From Urmitella timonensis (GTDB taxonomy: Bacteria; Actinomycetota; Actinomycetes; Actinomycetales; Actinomycetaceae): a DNA stretch of 64,000 nt. The stretch lies in the NCBI GenBank assembly GCA_900120415.1, contig FQLW01000005.1, forward strand, positions 666,907-730,906. The letters are read 5' to 3'. Shown here piece after piece: positions 49,974 through 59,573 of the stretch. The position numbers and the translations under genes were made by a program. The notes under the pieces were generated by a model. The model saw nothing but the letters and a program-made list of their open reading frames with translations, was not told the DNA's origin and searched no databases. Position 1 is the stretch's first letter, and every line of letters starts with the position of its first letter.

Positions 49974-51776
49974 ATGGCACAAGACATTGAGATGCCCGCT
50001 CTGGGCGAATCGGTCACCGAGGGAACGGTTTCTCGCTGGCTAAAGAAAGTTGGCGACCAGGTCGCGGTTGATGAACCTTTACTTGAGGTTTCGACCGATA
50101 AAGTTGATTCCGAGGTTCCCTCCCCTATTTCCGGAGTCTTATCCGAGATTTTGGTTGAAGAGGACGAGACGGTAGACGTGGGTACGGTTCTGTGTCGTAT
50201 CGGGGATGGCTCCGCTATGCCGGAGTCTTCTCCATCGGATACTTCTGCTAGTTCGTTGCCCGGAGAAACCCCCAGTGCTCCTTCACTTCCGGGTACTTCC
50301 TCGGTTCCGCCAGCCTCTAAAGCGCCTGCTGCTCCGGCGGCTCCCCCTGCTCCTAGTTTGCCTGCTAATCTTGCGGATTTGCCGGGTGCCGGGATTCCTT
50401 CCTCAATCAAGCGCGAGGGCGACCACCACGTAGTCCAATGGGCATACCCCCAAGCCCACACCGGCTACCCCGGAACAATGACCGCCGAAGGACAAAACAT
50501 CCCCCCATCCACACCAGATACACCTGCACCGCCCGCCCCCACCCCCACAGATTCTCCAGAAGAACTACCCGGCGCAGGGATTCCCTCCTCAATCAAGCGC
50601 GAGGGCGACCACCACGTAGTCCAATGGGCATACCCCCAAGCCCACACCGGCTACCCCGGAACAATGACCGCCGAAGGACAAAACATTCCCCCATCCACAC
50701 CGAGCGTATCTCCTAAATCCAGTCAGTCTGCACTGCCGCTATCTGCGTCTTCTTCGCTTCCTCCTGCCGCGCCGTCCACGTCTAGCGTGCCCGCTGCGCC
50801 GAAACCACCGATTTCCACTTCCGGGGCAGCAGAAGAGAAATCTGCGACTGCTCAGCAGGTAAGTTCAGGATATGTCACTCCGATTGTGCGCAAGTTGGCA
50901 CGAGAAAAGGGCGTAGATATTTCCACTATCCAAGGCAGTGGCGTGGGCGGACGGATCCGGCGCGAAGATGTGCTGGAAGCTGCGACAAAAGAACCTATGT
51001 CTTCGCAGCCAGAATCTACTGCCAGCTCTGCGACCCCAATTCCGGTGTCCACTGAACGCGGTAAAACTGAGAAACTTTCACGTATGCGGCAAACTATCGC
51101 TAAGCATATGATGAATTCCTTGGCTTCTACTGCGCAGCTGACCACCGTGGTCGAGGTGGATGTGACCCGAATTGCGAATCTGCGTGCCCATGCGAAAGAC
51201 GCATTTGAACGCCGGGAGGGTACTAAGCTAACTTTCTTGCCGTTCTTTGTTAAAGCAGCTGTAGAGGCATTAAAGGCTCATCCGAAGATTAACTCACGGG
51301 TAAATGATGAAACTCAGGAAGTTACCTATTTTGACCACGAGAACGTGGGGATTGCCGTTGATTCCGAGAAAGGTCTGATGGTTCCGGTAATCAAGAACTG
51401 TGGTGATTTAACGATTGCGGCTATTGCCCGCAAGATTAATGAATTGGCTGACAAGGTACGTTCCGGCAATATCAGTATTGACGAAATGAGTGGAGGTACT
51501 TTCTCAATAACTAATACTGGTTCACGCGGAGCACTCTTTGACACCCCAGTAGTCAATTATCCGGAGGAAGCTATCTTGGGGCTGGGAACGATTGTGCGTC
51601 GCCCCATGGTTGTAAAAGATTCCGAAGGTAATGACACTATTGCGGTACGTTCTTTGTGTTATCTTGCTCTGTCCTATGACCATCGCTTGATTGATGGTGC
51701 AGATGCGGCTCGTTATCTATCCACGGTCAAGAATCGCCTGGAAGAGGGAGATTTTGCCGCGGAAGTCGGGATGTAA
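49974..51776 (+). CDS. sucB: 2-oxoacid dehydrogenase E2 acyltransferase (succinyl/acetyl type)
   Basis: A 600-residue E2 subunit. The N-terminal lipoyl domain has STDKVDSEVPS with lipoyl Lys43. A long Ala/Pro/Ser linker carries a 62-residue tandem unit (see repeats). The subunit-binding domain is YVTPIVRKLAREKGVDISTI, then GGRIRREDVL. The catalytic domain runs from about residue 365 to SYDHRLIDGADAARYL (His and Asp of HxxxDG). Only one lipoyl domain is present. The ATG at 49974 follows AAAGG. It transfers acyl groups to CoA with the lpdA product as E3; whether the substrate is pyruvate or 2-oxoglutarate is not decided by sequence. Confidence 0.9.
   Translation: MAQDIEMPALGESVTEGTVSRWLKKVGDQVAVDEPLLEVSTDKVDSEVPSPISGVLSEILVEEDETVDVGTVLCRIGDGSAMPESSPSDTSASSLPGETPSAPSLPGTSSVPPASKAPAAPAAPPAPSLPANLADLPGAGIPSSIKREGDHHVVQWAYPQAHTGYPGTMTAEGQNIPPSTPDTPAPPAPTPTDSPEELPGAGIPSSIKREGDHHVVQWAYPQAHTGYPGTMTAEGQNIPPSTPSVSPKSSQSALPLSASSSLPPAAPSTSSVPAAPKPPISTSGAAEEKSATAQQVSSGYVTPIVRKLAREKGVDISTIQGSGVGGRIRREDVLEAATKEPMSSQPESTASSATPIPVSTERGKTEKLSRMRQTIAKHMMNSLASTAQLTTVVEVDVTRIANLRAHAKDAFERREGTKLTFLPFFVKAAVEALKAHPKINSRVNDETQEVTYFDHENVGIAVDSEKGLMVPVIKNCGDLTIAAIARKINELADKVRSGNISIDEMSGGTFSITNTGSRGALFDTPVVNYPEEAILGLGTIVRRPMVVKDSEGNDTIAVRSLCYLALSYDHRLIDGADAARYLSTVKNRLEEGDFAAEVGM
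50391..50515 (+). repeat. E2 linker duplication, copy 1
   Basis: 125 bp that recur 186 bp downstream with only two differences by eye. The encoded unit begins GIPSSIKREGDHHVVQWAYP and continues through HTGYPGTMTAEGQNIPPSTP. It lies between the lipoyl and subunit-binding domains. Confidence 0.95.
50577..50701 (+). repeat. E2 linker duplication, copy 2
   Basis: Second copy of the unit at 50391; differences are at the third positions of a Pro and an Ile codon. Near-identity at the DNA level, including silent sites, indicates recent duplication or gene conversion. Confidence 0.95.
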
Positions 51777-51813
51777 TCTCTAACTAACCTAATTAGTTAA
51801 ATACCTTGTAATC

Positions 51814-51849
51814 GTTGTGTGGCTTCAACAAAAGTTGAAGCCACACAAC
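51814..51849. terminator. Bidirectional terminator after the E2 gene
   Basis: GTTGTGTGGCTTCAAC (51814-51829) pairs perfectly with GTTGAAGCCACACAAC (51834-51849) around AAAA, followed by TTTTT. It separates the convergent E2 gene and RNase H-like gene. Confidence 0.93.
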
Positions 51850-51852
51850 TTT

Positions 51853-52875
51853 TTACATTCCAAACACGTCGGCGGGACGCTTAGTTACCTGCTGGAAAAT
51901 CAGTCGAGCTTGACTGTTCTGATGGCGTGTCCAAATCCAGGACTGGACTAATACAGAATCAAAATAGATAACCTGAGCAGTGTGCGGACCGAGTTCCCTT
52001 ACCTCAATTTCGGAGGGAGAGGGAGGGTCTTCAGCTAGTAAAGCAGCTGCCTCAGTCCTAGAAATAGGCTCCCCCAACTCTCCTATGGATATGAAATCAG
52101 GGTGCATCATTTCCCAAATATGCACCCGGTCAGCACTGGAGCAATACTTTTGGAAACGTAAATCCTCGTCTCTAACTACCTGGGTAATAGGTCGCAGATT
52201 AGAGGCAGCTCCCCTGGCAGCTGAGCCTAAACCTCCCACGCCAGATGGACCGGGACTTTGGGAGTTCACAAAATCATTTATCCGCTGTTCCGACTGGTAT
52301 TTTCGAGGAAATTCGGTCACATTATCTGGAAGCGAATCATTGATTCCCACACTTGAACCTAGTTTGGGGGTCAAGTGCTCTATTTTCTTTCCCCTGTCTT
52401 TGCGGGTAACCTTTTCGCCAATACCTCCGACCGGTTTTCCCACGCCTTGATCGCGATAGCTATAAACAGTTTCCCGAGCATAAACATGCGCTTGTCTCAG
52501 CAAGTCGTGTTCATCAACATTAATGCGTTTAGCTTCCACTTCCCGCGAGTCTAAATTTGCATCGATACCGCGAATCAGGGACAAATCTGCCAGCGGCATT
52601 CCGTCAAGTTTCGCCCAGCCATTATTACGCCACTGATGCCGCCAGGTCTGGAGCACGGATGCCACATATTCTAGGGAGGTTAAAACCAGTAGTGGCTCTT
52701 GGTCTCCGCGGGTTCTACGCACATATGAAAAGAGCGCCCGAAATTGTGCCTGTGCCATAGATACGGAATCTTCAACATATCCGCACGCCCAATTGTCTTG
52801 GTCAATCACCCACGACCAACCTACAAGGTTAGCGTCAGCAAGCACATAGGCATCTATCGCAACCGTTAATTTCAC
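51853..52875 (-). CDS. RNase H-like domain fused to NTF2/DUF4440-like domain
   Basis: A 340-residue cytosolic protein. Residues 1-145 look like a diverged RNase H fold: an opening VAIDAYVLADANLVGWSWVI strand pair, then VLQTWRHQWRNNGWAKLDG, a segment typical of RNase HI, and a helix ending HDLLRQAHVYARE. A charged linker follows, and residues about 235-340 (FQKYCSSADRVHIWEMMHP ... ISRTEAAALLAE) resemble a DUF4440/NTF2-like domain. Which acidic catalytic residues survive is unclear. Downstream of folC, probably co-transcribed. Confidence 0.6.
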   Translation of the reverse strand: MKLTVAIDAYVLADANLVGWSWVIDQDNWACGYVEDSVSMAQAQFRALFSYVRRTRGDQEPLLVLTSLEYVASVLQTWRHQWRNNGWAKLDGMPLADLSLIRGIDANLDSREVEAKRINVDEHDLLRQAHVYARETVYSYRDQGVGKPVGGIGEKVTRKDRGKKIEHLTPKLGSSVGINDSLPDNVTEFPRKYQSEQRINDFVNSQSPGPSGVGGLGSAARGAASNLRPITQVVRDEDLRFQKYCSSADRVHIWEMMHPDFISIGELGEPISRTEAAALLAEDPPSPSEIEVRELGPHTAQVIYFDSVLVQSWIWTRHQNSQARLIFQQVTKRPADVFGM

Positions 52876-52945
52876 GTAATTATCTTGTCATATTTATTTG
52901 TTGCTTGCTTACTTATCCGGTTTTGTGACTCTAAGTTGTGGGTCA

Positions 52946-54652
52946 CTATTGCAATCGACCTGCCAGCAACTGACGGGTTTGCCCCGCTAACACTACCGAT
53001 CCGAAAACCACGACTCCTACCGTGTCAGCAGGCAGGTCGCCCTCTTCAGTTAAAGCTACTGCCTGGTCAATAGCATCCAGAAGATTCGGGGCAGCGAAAG
53101 TTTGTTCCACTCCAAACACTTCGCTAGCAATTTTGCCCAGTTCTGCCCCTTCCATTGCCCGCTCCCCCTCCATCGGAGTGGTTACAATCGCATCGAGCAG
53201 CGGCTCCATTTCTGCCAGAATTCCCTCCACGTTTTTATCAGCCATAGCAGAAAAAACGCCTACAACTTTTTGGAATCCAAACGCGTCCTCAATCCCAGAT
53301 CGCAACGCCGCTGCCCCTGCCGGATTATGGGCGGCATCCACAATAATGGTGGGAGAAGCGGCGAGTACCTCTAAACGTCCTGGAGAACTCGCGGTATGTA
53401 AACCGGTTTCTAGCACCTGTTCAGATAGGGGTTTACCAGCTCCCAGAGCCTCCACTGCCGCGATTGCTAACGCCGCGTTCTCGGCTTGATGCTGTCCAAA
53501 GAGCGGTAGATATAAATCCTGGTAGGTAGCTGCCGGGGTGGACACAGTAAACATCTGTCCCCCAACTGCCATTTTTTGCTCGCTAATCTTGATGTCTTGC
53601 CCCAGTAGGCGTAGGTTCGCATCTTTTTGTCTGCAAACTTCCCTAATAACTGCTAGCGCCTGCGGGTCTTGGTAACCGCAAATAACGGTTGCGCCAGGGC
53701 GAATAATCCCAGCTTTTTCCCTGGCGATTTCGGCTAGGGTATGTCCTAACCATTGTTCATGGTCAAAGGAAATAGGACAGATTACCTGTACTGGCGATTC
53801 CAAAACATTCGTAGAATCCCATCTGCCCCCCATACCGACTTCGATTACTCCTACCTCAATGGGAGCCGCCGCGAAAGCCTGAAATGCGAGCGCGGTCAGG
53901 TACTCGAAGAACGATAGGCGACCTTGACCTAGCTTCTCCCCCTCTTTATCGGCAAGAGCAATAATTGCTTCTACGTCCCTATTGGCTTCTAAAAATGCCT
54001 GCGCACTGATAGGTTCACCATCTATAGAGATACGTTCGCGCACACTTACCAGGTGGGGGGAGGTAAATCGCCCTACCCGCAGTCCACTGGCTCGCAGCAG
54101 ACTATCCGCTATCCGCGCGGTAGAGGTTTTCCCGTTAGTACCGGCAATATGCAAGCTGGAATAGGAAAGCTGGGGATTAGCGAGATAATCGAGGGCACGC
54201 TCAATGCGAGCCTTGGTCGGCGAAATGTTATGTTCGGGACGCCGAGTGAGGATTTGACTATAGATTTCGGCTACTTGAAAATCTGTTCTCAAAGTTTCAT
54301 CCGATTTTGATGAGGACGAGGGCGCACTAGCCACTCTGCCCGATTCCTCGCTATCTACAGCGAAGGTATCATTCGGCGCGGTTTGTGTCCCGGAGTCCTC
54401 GTCCTCATCAATAACCGATTCGATAGCATCGGGAATCTCTATCCCACCTGCCGCTAGAACTTCGCGTAGACGAGTTAAGTCTGTCTCAGCAGTCGAGATG
54501 TCACTGACCGGTAACTCAATCTGTTCTTTGCGGTCTGCTTCCTGTAGGTAGGGCAGCAGTTCCGGGTCAATTTGCCCGTGAGCGCCTTTCGCCTCTTTAG
54601 CGATTTGTGCATACGGATTGAGTTCTGGCTCTAGGTGACCTTGAGTGTTCAA
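52946..54652 (-). CDS. folC: Folylpolyglutamate synthase / dihydrofolate synthase
   Basis: It adds glutamates to folates. The core begins at about residue 125 with the P-loop LHIAGTNGKTSTARIADSL near residue 165, then GRFTSPHLVSVRERI, GMGGRWDSTNV, and FDHEQWLGHTLAEIAREKAG. The C-terminal ligase domain has VDAAHNPAGAAAL. The protein is 568 residues, longer than the usual 430-510, because of an acidic N-terminal extension (about 120 residues, ESVIDEDEDSGTQTAP). TTG start at 54652 with GGGAG upstream, 22 nt after ileS, so both share the T-box-led operon. Confidence 0.92.
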   Translation of the reverse strand: MNTQGHLEPELNPYAQIAKEAKGAHGQIDPELLPYLQEADRKEQIELPVSDISTAETDLTRLREVLAAGGIEIPDAIESVIDEDEDSGTQTAPNDTFAVDSEESGRVASAPSSSSKSDETLRTDFQVAEIYSQILTRRPEHNISPTKARIERALDYLANPQLSYSSLHIAGTNGKTSTARIADSLLRASGLRVGRFTSPHLVSVRERISIDGEPISAQAFLEANRDVEAIIALADKEGEKLGQGRLSFFEYLTALAFQAFAAAPIEVGVIEVGMGGRWDSTNVLESPVQVICPISFDHEQWLGHTLAEIAREKAGIIRPGATVICGYQDPQALAVIREVCRQKDANLRLLGQDIKISEQKMAVGGQMFTVSTPAATYQDLYLPLFGQHQAENAALAIAAVEALGAGKPLSEQVLETGLHTASSPGRLEVLAASPTIIVDAAHNPAGAAALRSGIEDAFGFQKVVGVFSAMADKNVEGILAEMEPLLDAIVTTPMEGERAMEGAELGKIASEVFGVEQTFAAPNLLDAIDQAVALTEEGDLPADTVGVVVFGSVVLAGQTRQLLAGRLQ

Positions 54653-54674
54653 AGATTTCTCCCGATTATTTCCG

Positions 54675-57600
54675 TTAGTTTTCTATCGGATGTACCGCCG
54701 TAATCTCGATTTTTACCTCTTTTCCTGGGGATTGCTCGATTTGAAGCTGCGTGGCGAGCACTTCGTGGCTAATCATATCGGCATAGTTCTTGGTGGCTAA
54801 GAGGCGTTCTTCGGGCAGATACAAAGTTAGCTCAATCCGGTCAGAAACGTGCAAATCTTGAGTTTTGCGCTCATCTTGGATTGCACGCACTAAGTCGCGA
54901 GCATAGCCTTCGGTTTCCAATTCGGCGGTAATCTCGGTGTCAAGAACCACCACTGCCCCGCTGCTCAGTACAGTAGCTACTTGTCCCTCCTCGACCTCGA
55001 CCGAAGTGGACAGGGAGAATTGTTCGCCGCTGAGGGTAACTGCTTGCCCGTCTACGAGGACTTCGGGGAAAACTACCGTGTCAGCTACTTCTTGCCATTG
55101 CCCGGTCTTTCCCGCTTTGAACAGTTCAGAGGTGGCTTTGCGGATTTGGGGGGTGAATGCTTTCGGGTTGAGTTTCAGTTGCCGTTGCAGCTGCAAACCA
55201 GATTCGCTAGATGCTAGTAACTTCACCTGTTTGACGTTTACTTCCCCAGCTATGAGGTCAGTGAAATCTGCTAGCTTGGCTGCGGAATCATCAACGATTG
55301 TTAATGATTTCAGTGGTTGCCGTACCCGCAGTCCGTGAGTTTTTCGCAGAGAATGAGCAGCCGACACTGCGCTGCGTACCATGTCCATTGCGGATACTAG
55401 CTCGGGGGCATCAACGGTCTCCGGAATCTGGGGCCAGTCGCATAGGTGTACGGACTCTCCCCCGGTTAATCCCCGCCAGATTTCTTCACTGACCAGTGGA
55501 GCCAAGGGAGCCATCACTCGCATTAGCATTTCTAGGCTGGTATAGAGGGTGTCGTAAGCTGCGTCCTCTTCATTCCAGAACCGTTCCCGTGAGGTACGAA
55601 CATACCAGTTGGTCATCATATCTAGATGCTCGCTGATGGCTTCGCACGCTCCGGCTAAATCATAGGAATCTAATAGGGCGCGTACCTGGTTAGCTAGCCG
55701 TCCGGTGCGTGCCAGCAGGTACCGATCCATCACATTTAGTTTGCTCAGCTGTTCTTTATCGCTCAGCTCGATTGGTTTAGCTAAATATCCTGCCCCTTTA
55801 TTGCAGGTTCCGGCATATAGGGCGAAGAAATAGTAGATATTCCACAGGGGCAAAATCACGTGGCGCACGGTATCGCGAATCGCGTCCTCTTTTACGACCA
55901 GATTCCCCCCGCGCACCACGGGGGAAGCCATTAAGAACCAGCGCATCGCATCTGAACCATATTGTTCAAATACCCCATTAACATCGGGATAGTTGCGCAG
56001 GGATTTACTCATTTTACGACCGTCATCCCCCAGCACAATCCCGTGGGATACGCAGGAGCGGAAAGCGGGTCGATCAAACAGGGCGGTGGCCAAAACGTGT
56101 AGCACATAGAACCAGCCGCGGGTTTGCCCGATATATTCGACAATGAAATCGCCGGGGTAATGGTTTTCAAACCAGTCTTGATTCTCGAAGGGATAATGCA
56201 CCTGGGCATAGGGCATAGATCCGGAATCGAACCAGCAGTCCAGTACGTCGGGGATTCTCCGCATCATGGATTTACCGGTGGGATCATCTGGGTTAGGGCG
56301 CACCAGAGTGTCTATAAAGGGGCGATGTAAATCTTTAACTTCCACCCCAAAATCTTTTTCTAGTTGCTCAAATGAACCATATACATCTACCCGAGGATAG
56401 GCGGGGTCATCTGATTTCCAAACCGGGATGGGGCTTCCCCAATAGCGGTTACGCGAAATCGACCAGTCCCGGGCTCCCTCTAGCCATTTACCAAACTGTC
56501 CATCTTTAATGTGGGATGGTACCCAGTCGATTTCTTGGTTTAGCTGTACCATTCTCTCGCGGAAGGCGCTAACTTTTACGAACCAGGAGGATACTGCCCG
56601 GTAGATTAGGGGTTTGCGGCAACGCCAACAGTGGGGGTAAGAGTGGTTATAGGATTGTTGGCGCACCAGTACTGCCCGTTTTTCTTTCGGGGTACGTGCG
56701 AGCGGACCGGAGTCTTCTTCATGGGCGCGCCGCAAATCCAAAATTATGGGTTTGTTGGCTTCAAAAACTTGCATTCCGGCATAGTCTGGTACCTGTTCGG
56801 TGAGCAGACCGGCTTCATCTACCGGGACTACCGCTTTAATTCCGGCTTCGACACATACGTTCATATCGTCCTCGCCGAATGCGGGAGCGATATGTACTAG
56901 CCCGGTTCCGTCCTCGGTAGATACAAAGTCTGCCCCAATAATGTGGAAGGCTTGAGGTCCGGGTGTATCTGCGTCGCAGTTGGCGAAATAGTCAAAGATT
57001 GGGGTATAGGCTCGTCCTACCAGTTCTGAGCCTTTCAGGGTTTGCAGAACTTTCGGGTTTTCCCCTAGTTCTTTAGCATAGTTTGCGGCTAGTGCGGCGG
57101 CGATTACTACTTTTTGTCCCGCCAAAGGAGATTCAACGTCTGCTTCTACTTGTACTACTTGGTATTCAATATCTGGGCCGACCGCGATTGCCAGGTTGGA
57201 GGGCAAAGTCCAGGGGGTGGTTGTCCAGATTACTGCGAGTTCCCCGCTTTCTAAACGTAACCCCACCGTAACGGTGTTGTCTTGACGGTCTTGATAGACA
57301 TCGTCATCCATTTTCAGTTCATGGTTTGACAGGGGGGTTTGATCATTCCAGCAGTAAGGAAGAACCCGGTATCCCTCGTAGGCTAGTCCTTTGTCATAGA
57401 GGGTTTTGAATGCCCAAATTACCGATTCCATATAGGAAGGGTCGAGGGTTTTATAGTCATTTTCGAAATCTACCCAACGTGCCTGGCGGGTTACGTATTC
57501 TTCCCATTCTTTGGTGTAGCGCAGCACCGAGTCGCGGCATTCTTGGTTGAAGCGTGCGATTCCTACCCCATCTGGACCTTCAATCTGGGATTTATCGTCA

Positions 57601-57938
57601 ATACCCAGGATGCGTTCTGCTTCCAGTTCGGCAGGCAATCCGTGGGTGTCCCAACCAAAACGACGCTCTACCCGTCGCCCTTGCATCGTCTGATAGCGCC
57701 CTACCACGTCTTTTACGTAACCGGTTAGGAGATGTCCGTAGTGAGGTAATCCGTTTGCAAATGGTGGGCCGTCATAGAATACGAATTCGTTAGAGCCGGC
57801 TTCACCTGCTTGCCTTTGCTTAACTGACTTGCGGAAAGTGTCTGTCTTTTCCCAGTGTCCCAGGGTTTCTTGTTCCATTTGGGGGAAGGACGGATTGGCG
57901 GGGACGTCGCCATCTTTGTGCCGAGGATAGTAGCCCAC
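54675..57938 (-). CDS. ileS: Isoleucyl-tRNA synthetase (IleRS2 type)
   Basis: It charges tRNA-Ile. Class I signatures [17 protein letters not shown] (HIGH) and [13 protein letters not shown] (KMSKS) are present, as are the editing domain ([13 protein letters not shown], and [10 protein letters not shown]) and a tRNA-binding tail without the C-terminal zinc finger. Length and sequence fit the eukaryote-like IleRS2 class common in Actinobacteria and known for reduced mupirocin sensitivity. I favour the GTG at 57938 because AGGTGAGG lies 7 nt before it; a GTG at 57950 is the alternative. A T-box leader precedes it, and folC follows. Confidence 0.94.
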   Translation of the reverse strand: MGYYPRHKDGDVPANPSFPQMEQETLGHWEKTDTFRKSVKQRQAGEAGSNEFVFYDGPPFANGLPHYGHLLTGYVKDVVGRYQTMQGRRVERRFGWDTHGLPAELEAERILGIDDKSQIEGPDGVGIARFNQECRDSVLRYTKEWEEYVTRQARWVDFENDYKTLDPSYMESVIWAFKTLYDKGLAYEGYRVLPYCWNDQTPLSNHELKMDDDVYQDRQDNTVTVGLRLESGELAVIWTTTPWTLPSNLAIAVGPDIEYQVVQVEADVESPLAGQKVVIAAALAANYAKELGENPKVLQTLKGSELVGRAYTPIFDYFANCDADTPGPQAFHIIGADFVSTEDGTGLVHIAPAFGEDDMNVCVEAGIKAVVPVDEAGLLTEQVPDYAGMQVFEANKPIILDLRRAHEEDSGPLARTPKEKRAVLVRQQSYNHSYPHCWRCRKPLIYRAVSSWFVKVSAFRERMVQLNQEIDWVPSHIKDGQFGKWLEGARDWSISRNRYWGSPIPVWKSDDPAYPRVDVYGSFEQLEKDFGVEVKDLHRPFIDTLVRPNPDDPTGKSMMRRIPDVLDCWFDSGSMPYAQVHYPFENQDWFENHYPGDFIVEYIGQTRGWFYVLHVLATALFDRPAFRSCVSHGIVLGDDGRKMSKSLRNYPDVNGVFEQYGSDAMRWFLMASPVVRGGNLVVKEDAIRDTVRHVILPLWNIYYFFALYAGTCNKGAGYLAKPIELSDKEQLSKLNVMDRYLLARTGRLANQVRALLDSYDLAGACEAISEHLDMMTNWYVRTSRERFWNEEDAAYDTLYTSLEMLMRVMAPLAPLVSEEIWRGLTGGESVHLCDWPQIPETVDAPELVSAMDMVRSAVSAAHSLRKTHGLRVRQPLKSLTIVDDSAAKLADFTDLIAGEVNVKQVKLLASSESGLQLQRQLKLNPKAFTPQIRKATSELFKAGKTGQWQEVADTVVFPEVLVDGQAVTLSGEQFSLSTSVEVEEGQVATVLSSGAVVVLDTEITAELETEGYARDLVRAIQDERKTQDLHVSDRIELTLYLPEERLLATKNYADMISHEVLATQLQIEQSPGKEVKIEITAVHPIEN

Positions 57939-57959
57939 GTTTAACCTCACCTGTTTAGA

Positions 57960-58165
57960 GTCGTTACTGTCAGTGCCGGGACGAAGGCTTTTCAGCCTCG
58001 CGGTACCACCCCGCTTTACCCAAAAATGTGGGCCTCATTAACTGCTGTTACGGGCTTACCCGTCTGGTTCTACTGTCCCATAGGTGGGGGTTCTTCCAGC
58101 GGCTCCTCGGTGATTGCCGATTCAATGCCTTTATGTAAAGCATATCCGGTTTGGCGTTCTCATTA
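57960..58165 (-). promoter_or_regulatory. Ile T-box riboswitch leader of ileS
   Basis: The minus strand carries GGGTGGTACCGCG (forward 57999-58011), the T-box element that contacts the tRNA acceptor end, followed by AGGCTGAAAAGCC and CTTCGTCCCG. Upstream, CAATCACCGAGGAGCC presents an ATC (58112-58114) as the likely isoleucine specifier in a short stem. The compact Stem I and the ribosome binding site close downstream fit the translational, ultrashort T-boxes described for actinobacterial ileS. It should raise ileS-folC expression when tRNA-Ile is uncharged. Confidence 0.9.
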
Positions 58166-58221
58166 AATTTTGTCCGCGATAGACTCTAAGCAGTTAATAA
58201 ATCTCACTTTTTGGAGGACGG

Positions 58222-59037
58222 ATGGTCAAGTTAGGGGTTATTGGGGTTGGTTCTATGGGGGGTGCGATTATTCGCGGTCTTCTTTCTTCAGGGCAACTTC
58301 CTGCTGGTGAAATTTTGGCTTTTAACCGCAGCCGCGAGCGATTGCGTTCCCTTGAAGCAGAGTTTTCCTTGCCGGTAGCTCCTAATGCCCATAGGGTTGC
58401 GCAGGAAGCGGAATACCTGTTACTGGGGGTAAAGCCTTATGGGATTGCTCCGCTGCTAGCTGATTTGGCTGATTCTTTAGTCCATAAACCGGTGGTGATT
58501 TCGATAGCGGCCGGAACCCCAATAGCCAAGATTGAAGAACATCTGCCAGAAAATACCCCACTTGTGCGGGTGATGCCTAATGTTAATGCCCAGATTGGAC
58601 AATCTATGTCGGGGATTGCTGCCAACCAGTACGTGAGCGCGCAAGCCTTGAGTGAGGTACGCGCCATGTTTGAATCTATTGGGCAAACCGCGCTGGTAGC
58701 AGAAGAACACTTTGCGATTTTTTCGGCTCTCGCTGGCTGTTCCCCTGCTTGGGTGTACCGGTTTATTGATTCTCTCGCTCAGGCAGGGGTCGCTGAGGGA
58801 CTTAAGAAAGAGGAAGCAACCCGGATAGTTGCACAGGCAGTAGCAGGTTCAGCGTTGAATGTCCTAGAGAATCTATCTCAGGGATTAAATCCTCAAGCTT
58901 TGATAGATCAGGTTTGTTCCCCGGCGGGAACTACGGTGGCGGGACTGTTAGCGATGGAAGATGCGGGTTTTTCTCCGGCAGCTCGCTCGGCGGTGTTTGC
59001 CGCTGTTAAACGCGATAAAGACTTATCGGGCAGTTAG
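58222..59037 (+). CDS. proC: Pyrroline-5-carboxylate reductase
   Basis: Last step of proline synthesis: reduces pyrroline-5-carboxylate with NADPH. A 271-residue protein with the N-terminal Rossmann loop LGVIGVGSMGGAIIRGLL, the middle VRVMPNVNAQIGQSMSGI and the C-terminal signature SPAGTTVAGLLAMEDAGF. GGAGG precedes the ATG. It is divergent from ileS. Confidence 0.94.
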   Translation: MVKLGVIGVGSMGGAIIRGLLSSGQLPAGEILAFNRSRERLRSLEAEFSLPVAPNAHRVAQEAEYLLLGVKPYGIAPLLADLADSLVHKPVVISIAAGTPIAKIEEHLPENTPLVRVMPNVNAQIGQSMSGIAANQYVSAQALSEVRAMFESIGQTALVAEEHFAIFSALAGCSPAWVYRFIDSLAQAGVAEGLKKEEATRIVAQAVAGSALNVLENLSQGLNPQALIDQVCSPAGTTVAGLLAMEDAGFSPAARSAVFAAVKRDKDLSGS

Positions 59038-59124
59038 TGCCAGGGCGACTTTCCTAAGGTAGAATAGAACAAGAACTGTAAACGTGAGCCAGTCTCAGCT
59101 ACCAACAGATAACGGGAGGGAAAG

Positions 59125-59451
59125 ATGGCTACCCCCGAGCATGAGGATAATCTCGCAATGAGTGTTTATATTGTTGATTACCATTACGATTCAGAAAAGC
59201 TTTCATTAAAATGCCAAACCCGCCCGCAGCACCGCGCGTTTATGCGTCATTTGAACGCTTTAGGAACTGTGCTTTCTACCGGTAGAACTGCTGATTTACC
59301 GGATAAGGGTTCAATGACAATTATGTTGGCACGCACCCCGGAAGAGGCTAAAGAGGTTTTACATGATGACCCCTATATTCAAGCTGGCATAGTTAAGAGT
59401 ATTACGGTGCGAGAATGGCAGCCAGTAATCGGAACTTTCGCTGACGAATAA
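59125..59451 (+). CDS. YciI-like protein
   Basis: A 108-residue ferredoxin-like-fold protein. Family signs are RPQHRAFMRHLNALGTVLST, then GSMTIMLARTPEEAKEVLHD with DPYIQAGIVKSITVREWQPV. The conserved His in RAFMRHL and Asp in DDP are those of the YciI/YCII group (putative small-molecule hydrolytic or dehydrochlorinase-like enzymes; role unknown). GGGAGGG sets the ATG at 59125. It may be co-transcribed with proC. Confidence 0.85.
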   Translation: MATPEHEDNLAMSVYIVDYHYDSEKLSLKCQTRPQHRAFMRHLNALGTVLSTGRTADLPDKGSMTIMLARTPEEAKEVLHDDPYIQAGIVKSITVREWQPVIGTFADE

Positions 59452-59498
59452 CCCGTTTTGGGGGCCGACGCCAAATAGTTTTTGTTACCTATATATTT

Positions 59499-59541
59499 TT
59501 GCCCGCTGGGTTTGCTTACTCTGTGCAAACCCAGCGGGCAA
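59499..59541. terminator. Perfect 17-bp bidirectional terminator
   Basis: TTGCCCGCTGGGTTTGC (59499-59515) pairs with GCAAACCCAGCGGGCAA (59525-59541). T-runs flank it on both sides (TATTTTT before on the minus sense, GATGTTTT after). It separates the convergent YciI-like and aspS genes. Confidence 0.93.
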
Positions 59542-59573
59542 GATGTTTTAAGCCCTACTTTATGGTTAGGCGA

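Noticed and set aside
52557..52760. Plus-strand open frames across the RNase H-like, folC and ileS genes
   Set aside because: They are antisense to genes with clear family motifs and show no start signals.
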